Of a stretch of 18,993 nt of DNA, positions 14,026-18,993 are shown piece by piece. The stretch is from assembly GCA_015662475.1 (NCBI GenBank), contig DQUB01000104.1, forward strand, positions 1-18,993. Reading direction: 5' to 3'. Below the pieces are notes generated by a model. The model was not told the DNA's origin, made no database searches, and saw only the letters and a list, made by a program, of their open reading frames with translations. The stretch comes from Pyrodictium sp. GTDB taxonomy: Archaea > Thermoproteota > Thermoprotei_A > Sulfolobales > Pyrodictiaceae. Numbering within the stretch: position 1 is the first letter of the stretch; each line of letters opens with the position of its first letter. Position numbers and translations under genes: made by a program.

Positions 14026-15333
14026 ATGCTTTTTCACGGGTGTCCTAAACTGCAACAGACGACACCTCTAATGTTTAAGCTTGCATGGAAGCAGACCGTG
14101 AATATAGCGAGGAAGATTTCAAAGACTTTCTTTGAAGAGCTACTAGCATCTAATTTCACTCAAGAGTTTGAAAATATTCTAAAAACTAGGCTTGAAAACG
14201 TTGAAAACATTAGCACACTTTATGTCCACATACCCTTTTGCATTAAACCTTGTACATTTTGCTGCTTTGTAAGATACCCTTACGACGAAACACTGTATAA
14301 AGCATATGTTAAGGCTTTAAAAAGAGAAATTGAAATGTTTTCAAGCTATCTAGGAGATCGAAAACTCAACGTCTACATTGGCGGTGGAACACCAACTATA
14401 GACGTTGATGGTCTACTTGAAGTCATTGATACTATTCTAAGTTTGTTTAAAGTTGGCGAGATTAGCGTTGAGGCAAATCCACATACACTGAATATCGACA
14501 CGATCAAGGCACTAGCAGGTAAAGTTGATAGACTCTCTATAGGCGTGCAAAGTTTGAGAAAACAGACACTTGCAAGAATTGGGAGGAGAAACCATACAAT
14601 CGAGGAGGCAGTGAATAGTGTAAAACTCGCGTCATCGTACTTTAAAACTGTCAATGTTGATCTCCTCTGGGGCCTTCCAAAACAAGATGTTGACGAAGTT
14701 GTAGAAGATGCTATAAAGTTGATAGGATTGGGAGCTAATCAAATCACATTTTATCCAGCAATGCCCGGCCTTGACGAAGATGTTGTACTATTTAAGAGGG
14801 TTTTTGGAGAAACAGACTTCAACGAAGACTATGTGAGTTACAAGAAGATATACATTGCGATGACGCGGAATGGATTCTATCCTCGAACAGCATGGCATTT
14901 CCAGCTAGGCCAAGGTCTTATCGACGAGTACATTGTTTCTGGGGAATCCTATGTTGGTGTAGGAGTGAGTAGTATTAGTCTTATTGGTGATTTAGTGCTT
15001 GTAAACACATTCAATGTTAGAAAATATGTTGATAGGATTGGTAGTGGAAAATTTGCTTTTGCAAAGGCTAAGCTGATGAGCGATATAGAACGCACATTCT
15101 ACGAAATGATGATGGCAAGTTTCTCGCTTAGTATCCCAGAATCTGTGTTGGAGAGACTACCTAAACGCTATCAAATTCTACTAAAACTTGTACTTTCCAA
15201 AATGTTTAGAAGGGAAGGAGCTTTCTACAAGCCAAGAAACGTTGATGCAATGTTCATTATTAGCGAGGCTATGCGAACATTTCTATCAAGTCTCTCATGG
15301 TTTAGAAAGAAGATGTTGAGAGCACATGTCTAG
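14026..15333 (+). CDS. HemN/HemW-like radical SAM protein (coproporphyrinogen III oxidase family)
   Basis: The 435-residue protein has the HemN/HemW core. LYVHIPFC leads into the cluster motif CIKPCTFCC (Cys72, Cys76, Cys79 plus Cys80), then GGGTPT (119-124), ISVEANPHTL, RLSIGVQSL, NVDLLWGLP, ITFYPAMPGL and GVGVSSIS. These follow the order seen in coproporphyrinogen III dehydrogenase and the heme chaperone HemW. It has an extra N-terminal segment of about 60 residues before the core. HemN has CX3CX2CXC and HemW usually CX3CX2CDF; here the fourth cysteine is directly adjacent. No heme biosynthesis gene is in the window, so heme handling is uncertain. The probable leaderless start is supported by a TATA element at 13999. 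Family confidence is high, substrate unknown. Confidence 0.83.
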   Translation: MLFHGCPKLQQTTPLMFKLAWKQTVNIARKISKTFFEELLASNFTQEFENILKTRLENVENISTLYVHIPFCIKPCTFCCFVRYPYDETLYKAYVKALKREIEMFSSYLGDRKLNVYIGGGTPTIDVDGLLEVIDTILSLFKVGEISVEANPHTLNIDTIKALAGKVDRLSIGVQSLRKQTLARIGRRNHTIEEAVNSVKLASSYFKTVNVDLLWGLPKQDVDEVVEDAIKLIGLGANQITFYPAMPGLDEDVVLFKRVFGETDFNEDYVSYKKIYIAMTRNGFYPRTAWHFQLGQGLIDEYIVSGESYVGVGVSSISLIGDLVLVNTFNVRKYVDRIGSGKFAFAKAKLMSDIERTFYEMMMASFSLSIPESVLERLPKRYQILLKLVLSKMFRREGAFYKPRNVDAMFIISEAMRTFLSSLSWFRKKMLRAHV

Positions 15334-15402
15334 GAGGCTCGGCAGCAGGCCTACAAGCATCATCGACACATCAACGCTCCACCGTATCCTCATCGCCTAA
15401 AC

Positions 15403-15410
15403 CACTATAA
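15403..15410 (+). promoter_or_regulatory. weak TATA-like element before the 140-residue gene
   Basis: CACTATAA lies about 26 bases before the ATG at 15432, in the 98-base gap after the HemN/HemW-like gene. There is no ribosome-binding site before that ATG, which fits a leaderless transcript. The rest of the gap shows no RNA gene or repeat. Confidence 0.35.
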
Positions 15411-15431
15411 TTCTTCCACCAACCTGGATAT

Positions 15432-15854
15432 ATGGAGGACTGGTGGGAAATAGGCTTGAAGTTTCGACCACTCGCAATCCTCGATAGACTAGATCTCCCA
15501 GAAGAGCTTGGTGTGCGAGGAGCAGCTGTTTTTCCTGCAAAATGGGGTAGCGAGTTCAAACTATTGATTTTAACCAGTATTAAGGGCAATCGCGTTGTCA
15601 TGGTTACTCCTGCTGTTGCACATCCACGATGTAGGCTTGCATCACGTGAAGAAGTTGTTGTTGCCGATAAAGTTGTTAGACTTGTCTTTGGCAGTACTAG
15701 GTATATTAGCCTATGCGTTATTGATGTAGGTAAGGAGGCTACTATAGATAGTACGTTAGAGTCTCTCGTTGAAGAAGGTGTTGTTGATTGTGTAGGGTTA
15801 GAATGTTTCGAGGCGGATGAGCTTAAAGAGTATGTGGGTGGAAAGCATGGCTAA
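15432..15854 (+). CDS. uncharacterised 140-residue protein
   Basis: I do not recognise this small soluble protein. It opens MEDWWEIGLKFRPLAILDRLDLPEELGVRG and has hydrophobic strands FKLLILTSI, NRVVMVTPAV, KVVRLVFG and YISLCVIDV, suggesting a compact alpha-beta or beta fold. Cysteines occur at HPRCR and in the C-terminal VDCVGLECFE segment. There is no membrane helix. ATG 15432 is the first start after an in-frame stop at 15408. Its end overlaps the next gene by 8 bases, and that gene overlaps the third by 8 bases, so 140-, 84- and 260-residue products appear to be made as a coupled set upstream of ribosomal protein L35Ae. No function is assigned. Confidence 0.72.
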   Translation: MEDWWEIGLKFRPLAILDRLDLPEELGVRGAAVFPAKWGSEFKLLILTSIKGNRVVMVTPAVAHPRCRLASREEVVVADKVVRLVFGSTRYISLCVIDVGKEATIDSTLESLVEEGVVDCVGLECFEADELKEYVGGKHG

Positions 15855-16101
15855 GCAGATCAAATGGTTCAACGAAGATAGCTTGGTAAAGTTTGTAAGA
15901 CGTGTTAGAGAGCGTTGGCCAGATTTTGAAGTTGAAACGATAATTCAGAAGAAGAGCAAACAGATACTGTTTGTGAGAGTGCAAGGGCATAGAATTAAGC
16001 TCATAGTCTACCGTGATGGCAGAATCAGAGCCTACGGGACTTTGCAAGCTACAGCTTTTGCACTTAAAAGGATTGCTGCAAGGGTGCTAGGGATTGAGTG
16101 A
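15847..16101 (+). CDS. uncharacterised 84-residue basic protein
   Basis: This small basic protein reads MAKQIKWFNEDSLVKFV followed by a helix-strand pattern (VRRVRERWPDFEVETIIQKKSKQILFVRVQGHRIKLIVYRDG) and a C-terminal helix (LQATAFALKRIAARVLG). The open frame extends ten codons upstream, but ATG 15847 is preferred because GGTGG stands just before it and it overlaps the previous stop by only 8 bases. High lysine and arginine content and small size would fit nucleic-acid binding, but no motif shows it. The downstream gene starts 8 bases before its stop. It is probably translated with its neighbours. No function is assigned. Confidence 0.72.
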   Translation: MAKQIKWFNEDSLVKFVRRVRERWPDFEVETIIQKKSKQILFVRVQGHRIKLIVYRDGRIRAYGTLQATAFALKRIAARVLGIE

Positions 16102-16876
16102 AGAGCCAGTCATAGACCCCAAGAAGGCTAGAGATGTGCTTAAAGACAGGATATCGGCTGCTATGGAGGCTCTATCAAGGATAATTAGGGAAAATGTTAG
16201 GGATAGGAGGAAAGCCCAACATATAGTGGAGGAGGTCTATAGGTCTAGAGCACTACAGCCTATTAGAGGCAAGGCTTGGCCTCCTGATATCTGGGATAAA
16301 GAGCTAGCAACACTCTACACTGTTGCAAGATATGCTCTAGGTTTGGATAAAGACTACCCCGACATCTTTCATAGCATCTTTAGCGTTGAAGAGATGTTGG
16401 AGAAAGCTGGTGAGACTGTATTAGAATTAAACGACTTTGATCAGGCTAGAAAGCTGCTCCTATTCTACCTAGGTGGCAAAATAGACAGCAACACTATAGC
16501 AAGATTGCTTAGAGTATTTGCCACTGAGGTTATCTTTGGCTTTAGAAGTGAAAGAGAGTTCGAGGAACTACTACGTAGACTCGCCAACGTGCTTCCTGAG
16601 GAAGTACAAACCATTAGAAAGTATGCGCGATACTATATAGCACTTCGACTAGCACAAGCAATAGCTGCACGTTTAATCAAAAATAGGATTGCTAAGGAGG
16701 CTCTAAAACAAGCACTAGCAGCTAGGATCGGTTTTGAGAAGATATTGCCAGATGACGAATACGTAGGCTTCATAGCACGTAGCGTATTTGGTGTTGATAA
16801 ACGAAGACTTGGAAAGGTTTTATCGCTTAGAGAGGCTCAGCCGCGGGTTCACCGCTCATCCTCCAAGACGGAGTAG
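16094..16876 (+). CDS. uncharacterised helical protein, possibly DUF2192 family
   Basis: The 260-residue protein is predominantly helical and charged, with no membrane segments. Segments RISAAMEALSRIIRENVRDRRKAQHIVEEVYRSRALQPIRGKAWPPDIWDKELATLYTVARYALGLDKDYP and EVIFGFRSEREFEELLRRLANVLPEEVQTIRKYARYYIALRLA resemble an archaeal conserved hypothetical family I remember as DUF2192, though I cannot verify this. It starts at TTG 16094, overlapping the preceding gene by 8 bases. An in-frame ATG at about residue 23 is possible but would cut into the first helix. It is the third member of an overlapping trio and is followed 90 bases later by L35Ae, which has its own promoter-like element. Its real-gene status is good; its function is unknown. 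Confidence 0.75.
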   Translation: MSEEPVIDPKKARDVLKDRISAAMEALSRIIRENVRDRRKAQHIVEEVYRSRALQPIRGKAWPPDIWDKELATLYTVARYALGLDKDYPDIFHSIFSVEEMLEKAGETVLELNDFDQARKLLLFYLGGKIDSNTIARLLRVFATEVIFGFRSEREFEELLRRLANVLPEEVQTIRKYARYYIALRLAQAIAARLIKNRIAKEALKQALAARIGFEKILPDDEYVGFIARSVFGVDKRRLGKVLSLREAQPRVHRSSSKTE

Positions 16877-16923
16877 CCCCTTGTAAGCCACATCATAGCC
16901 CTAAGAATTGGGTGTTTGCATAA

Positions 16924-16933
16924 CCCTTAAAAT
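16924..16933 (+). promoter_or_regulatory. BRE/TATA-like promoter of the L35Ae gene
   Basis: CCCTTAAAAT in the 90-base gap resembles a purine-poor BRE followed by a TATA-like run. It would place transcription start about 10 bases before the ATG at 16967, where GAGGGAG (16956-16962) acts as ribosome-binding site. The gap otherwise holds nothing recognisable. Confidence 0.4.
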
Positions 16934-16966
16934 GCCAAACTGTAGAGCGGTAAGCGAGGGAGATTA

Positions 16967-17272
16967 ATGGCTGAAACACAAATCAAAGTGTACACAGGCG
17001 TTATTTTGGGATATAGAAGGGGGTCAAACACCCAATACGAGAGACAGATGTTAATAAGAGTTGACGGTATAAACTCGAGAAGTGAAGCTTCAAGGTTGAT
17101 TGGCTGGAGAGTTGCTTATAGGGACAAGAAGGGGCGTGTCTTTAAGGGCAAGATTGTTCGCGTGCATGGAAACAAAGGCGTTGTTATCGCTGTATTCGAT
17201 CCGCCACTGCCTGGCCAAGCTATTGGAGATAACGTGTACATATACCCCAAGGGAGTTATACTAGAGTTTTAA
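16967..17272 (+). CDS. rpl35ae: 50S ribosomal protein L35Ae
   Basis: This 101-residue protein is large-subunit ribosomal protein L35Ae (eL33), shared by archaea and eukaryotes and absent from bacteria. Conserved features are the opening YTGVILGYRRGSNTQYERQMLIRVDGI, the GWRVAYRDKKGRVFKGKIVRVHGNKGVVIAVF beta-barrel core and the GDNVYIYP ending. The length is typical. ATG 16967 follows GAGGGAG at a short distance. Its TAA stop overlaps the TAA stop of the convergent Nudix gene in a shared TTAA. Identification is firm. Confidence 0.96.
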   Translation: MAETQIKVYTGVILGYRRGSNTQYERQMLIRVDGINSRSEASRLIGWRVAYRDKKGRVFKGKIVRVHGNKGVVIAVFDPPLPGQAIGDNVYIYPKGVILEF

Positions 17273-17778
17273 GGTTCTAAGTCTAAACCAACAATGTATC
17301 TTGGATAAGCTCCTTGAAACCCCTTTCTAAAATCTTCTCGTAGAACTGCAAGGAGGATAGGCGGTCTAAACTTCGTTTCTTCAAGTTGGTCTAAGGGGGT
17401 CCAATTAATCTCGACATGTTTTTCTTTTGATGTAATGTTCTCATTCTTCTTGTCAGCAAATCTACATAGGAAGTAGAAGCCTATCTCATGCACAATCTTA
17501 TTCTTTTTCTTGTAAAACGATTCAACGATATATAGTAGTCTTCCAACTTCGATGTTTACGCCTAACTCTTCATACATTTCTCTCTTCAAACACTCGATGA
17601 TCGTTTCCGTATCGTTTACAGATCCGCCAGGTAGACGATATCTATCACCTTTTTTGGAAACTTGTACAAGCAGCTCAGAACCTCTTATGAAAATGCATCG
17701 CGCAACTACCTTGACAGGCACAGCTAAACCCCTATAACGGGCTAGAGTCACAACCATAAATGTTGCTTGTGTTGGCAT
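17269..17778 (-). CDS. Nudix hydrolase
   Basis: The 169-residue protein holds a complete Nudix box, GX5EX7REUXEEXGU, read as GSVNDTE then seven residues then REMYEELGV, preceded by RYRLPGG. Members hydrolyse nucleoside diphosphates linked to another moiety, using divalent metal bound by the box glutamates. The substrate cannot be read; candidates include ADP-ribose, oxidised nucleotides or NADH. The open frame extends to 17832, overlapping the upstream gene, but Met19 of that frame (17778) lies 8 bases after the upstream stop and leaves the fold intact, so I prefer it. A further Met at 17757 is possible. It is probably co-transcribed with the GHMP-like gene. Its stop shares TTAA with L35Ae. 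The family is certain. Confidence 0.9.
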   Translation of the reverse strand: MPTQATFMVVTLARYRGLAVPVKVVARCIFIRGSELLVQVSKKGDRYRLPGGSVNDTETIIECLKREMYEELGVNIEVGRLLYIVESFYKKKNKIVHEIGFYFLCRFADKKNENITSKEKHVEINWTPLDQLEETKFRPPILLAVLREDFRKGFQGAYPRYIVGLDLEP

Positions 17779-17786
17779 ATTGTAGT

Positions 17787-18557
17787 TTAAACGAGAACCC
17801 TCGAATATATTGTTGGACCGTATTTTCTCCAATAGTTTGCAAGAAGTTTTGCATCACTCTCGTTGAAGGATAAACCAACATAGTAGTTGCCATATCCGCT
17901 AACAGTGGTTATTGCATTAATGCCTTTCTGCTCAACTACGCTTAGAATATGTTCATCCGCATCAACAGCTTTTGGGATCTTTTCACTATGCTCTAGCAGT
18001 GCTGCTAATGGCTCGCTAATGAACTTTTTGCCTATCCTATCAAACGTGTTCAACAACTTTTCATCCACTTCAAACTTGTTAGATGTAGTGCTCTCCAAAG
18101 GCTTCATTATCACAAACCATGCACCACTAAACTTGTGTATTGGGACATTGCTTACTCCTACTATAACCACGCTTTTTCCGAGCAGACTAGCTAAAGCTGT
18201 CTCTACACCTACGCCTCCCATTACAGTCTCAATATAGCTTGTAATATCGTGTACAAAAACAACGCCTTCTAGTAGGTACTTGTAGGCTGCTCTTTCACAA
18301 GCTTCTCTAACACCAGGGCTTGACCAGCTAAGTCCTATCCCGTCAAAAGAATATTCTATGTTTCCTGTAACATACTGGCAAACTTCTACGTTAACAGGCA
18401 AATCAACCGCAATAGCAACACCAATGCCAGTGACATAAGGTACTAGAGATACAGCAGCAAACGTCGATACACCTACACATCTTCGCACTCTATCTGCAAC
18501 AACGTATTTGCCTATCTCCGTAACATCACAACAATTGGAGACAACAGCTTCAGCCAT
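17787..18557 (-). CDS. GHMP-kinase-like protein without a canonical ATP loop
   Basis: The 256-residue protein has parts resembling the GHMP kinase fold. The N-terminal strand-turn TGIGVAIAVDLPVNVEV (43-59) is like TGKGxAFGIDL in archaeal shikimate kinase and GSLGAGLLL in pantoate kinase. The C-terminal VSGYGNYYVGLSF is like the SGxGPxxxAL motif III. The central ATP loop, normally GLGSSSA, would align with VMGGVGVETALASLLG (112-127), which lacks the serines. The protein is also shorter than usual. It could be a very divergent kinase, a non-catalytic relative, or an unrelated alpha-beta protein, so the family call is tentative. Several cysteines occur at 9, 10, 27, 60 and 87. The ATG follows a strong GGGAGGT at a close spacing. 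It is followed by the Nudix gene. Confidence 0.55.
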   Translation of the reverse strand: MAEAVVSNCCDVTEIGKYVVADRVRRCVGVSTFAAVSLVPYVTGIGVAIAVDLPVNVEVCQYVTGNIEYSFDGIGLSWSSPGVREACERAAYKYLLEGVVFVHDITSYIETVMGGVGVETALASLLGKSVVIVGVSNVPIHKFSGAWFVIMKPLESTTSNKFEVDEKLLNTFDRIGKKFISEPLAALLEHSEKIPKAVDADEHILSVVEQKGINAITTVSGYGNYYVGLSFNESDAKLLANYWRKYGPTIYSRVLV

Positions 18558-18602
18558 AAACCTCCCTATACACGTGCTTCAAATCTTGATACAGCCAAAC
18601 CT

Positions 18603-18617
18603 TAGGCCGACAGCCTA
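18603..18617. other. short inverted repeat upstream of the GHMP-like gene
   Basis: TAGGC and GCCTA flank a five-base spacer CGACA, giving a 5-bp stem (a sixth T-G pair is possible). It lies about 50 bases upstream of the GHMP-like ATG. It might be an operator half-site pair or chance; its short length leaves little support. Confidence 0.25.
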
Positions 18618-18723
18618 GTAACACTCCAAACATACCTGCTAACTGTAAAGGAACATCAGAAGATGTCTACTGTACAACAAAACGCTACAATGATAGAGAA
18701 TAGTGGGGAGAGGTGAAGCGAAG

Positions 18724-18746
18724 CAAAAATGGATTTAAAAAAGAAG
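18724..18746 (-). terminator. probable U-rich terminator of cren7
   Basis: On the minus strand, 33-55 bases after the cren7 stop, two T runs occur (CTTCTTTTTT and ATTTTTG). Archaeal transcription often ends at such oligo-U tracts without a hairpin. The remaining intergenic stretch (18558-18778, 221 bases) shows only a short inverted repeat and the GHMP-like ribosome-binding site; no RNA gene was seen. Confidence 0.5.
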
Positions 18747-18778
18747 TTGGGAATCTTGTTTGTGTTTGGGTGTTGTGT

Positions 18779-18967
18779 TTAGCCGCAGGTTGGGTAGTCG
18801 TCTGGTACTTTTGCTCTAAAGTATTTGCCTGTTTCTGGGCTTTTGAATAGGCCTATCTTCACACCCTTCCTACCCTTTGGAGCTAAAACCCAAACCTTTA
18901 TGGGGACTAGCTCAACCTCCTTACCCGTAGTTGGATCACGAACTTTAACAGGCTTCTCACAAGGCAT
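18779..18967 (-). CDS. cren7: Cren7 chromatin protein
   Basis: This 62-residue protein matches Cren7, the abundant crenarchaeal chromatin protein that binds the DNA minor groove through an SH3-like barrel and bends and stabilises DNA. The segment ELVPIKVWVLAPKGRKGVKIGLF aligns residue by residue with Cren7, keeping Trp26, Leu28, Pro30, Lys31, Arg33, Leu40 and Phe41, the DNA-contact positions. ETGKYFRAKVPDDYP follows. An upstream in-frame ATG at 18991 would add eight residues; I prefer 18967 because it gives the normal family length and has a G-rich ribosome-binding region (GGGGTGTGTGGGT). Unlike Sulfolobus Cren7 it has cysteines near both ends (Cys3 and Cys61). A T-rich terminator follows. 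Identification is firm. Confidence 0.95.
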   Translation of the reverse strand: MPCEKPVKVRDPTTGKEVELVPIKVWVLAPKGRKGVKIGLFKSPETGKYFRAKVPDDYPTCG

Positions 18968-18993
18968 ACCCACACACCCCACAAACTCCATGA

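Noticed and set aside
15371..15601. A 76-residue minus-strand frame and a possible C/D box RNA in the 98-base gap after the HemN/HemW-like gene
   Set aside because: The frame is opposite a better gene. GCGATGA resembles box C but no CTGA box D follows on the same strand.
15817..15846. Ten-codon upstream extension of the 84-residue gene
   Set aside because: The ATG at 15847 has the better ribosome-binding site and a small overlap with the previous gene.
1..18993. tRNA, rRNA, CRISPR array, transposase, attachment site or defence island
   Set aside because: No cloverleaf T-loop motif, regular repeats, transposase motif or defence-gene signatures were seen by eye.

Overview
The window looks like chromosome from a hyperthermophilic crenarchaeon (Thermoprotei, perhaps Desulfurococcales-like). 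The evidence is a Cren7-type chromatin protein, ribosomal protein L35Ae, an archaeal-type PEP carboxylase, the archaea-specific pantoate kinase/phosphopantothenate synthetase pair, TATA boxes sitting about 26 bases before start codons, heavy use of AGA/AGG and ATA codons, and tight gene packing with frequent TTG and GTG starts. No genus can be named with confidence. No tRNA, rRNA, CRISPR, IS element or prophage gene was seen. Apart from the intergenic stretch at 18558-18778, gaps are under about 150 bases.

Layout. (1) 48-2951, minus strand: a coenzyme A operon in the order coaBC, pantoate kinase, phosphopantothenate synthetase. It covers the steps from pantoate to 4'-phosphopantetheine. (2) 3093-6598, plus strand: threonine synthase, archaeal PEP carboxylase and a radical SAM protein, 3-5 bases apart. 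PEP carboxylase makes the oxaloacetate that feeds the aspartate family ending in threonine. (3) 6595-10328, minus strand: a membrane GT-C-like glycosyltransferase, inorganic pyrophosphatase, a small cysteine-rich membrane protein, a DUF89-family protein whose metal and phosphate motifs are degraded, and an acidic unknown protein. (4) 10403-12682, plus strand: QueE and GTP cyclohydrolase I, two early enzymes of the 7-deazaguanine (archaeosine) route, then an AglD/UPF0104-like membrane protein. (5) 12629-13051, minus: a SPOUT-like putative RNA methylase, tail-to-tail with region 4. (6) 13071-17272, plus: a 303-residue unknown, a HemN/HemW-like radical SAM protein, three uncharacterised genes (140, 84 and 260 residues) and ribosomal protein L35Ae. 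(7) 17269-18967, minus: Cren7, a terminator region, a divergent GHMP-kinase-like protein lacking the usual glycine/serine loop, and a Nudix hydrolase.

Most genes are housekeeping. The items most worth a second look are the DUF89 protein with changed active-site motifs next to pyrophosphatase, the GHMP-like protein without a recognisable ATP loop, the conserved-looking unknowns upstream of L35Ae, the 94-base coaBC/pantoate kinase overlap, the ambiguous threonine synthase start, and the cysteines at both ends of Cren7. I did not find a clear multi-gene undescribed system such as a defence island or mobile element.
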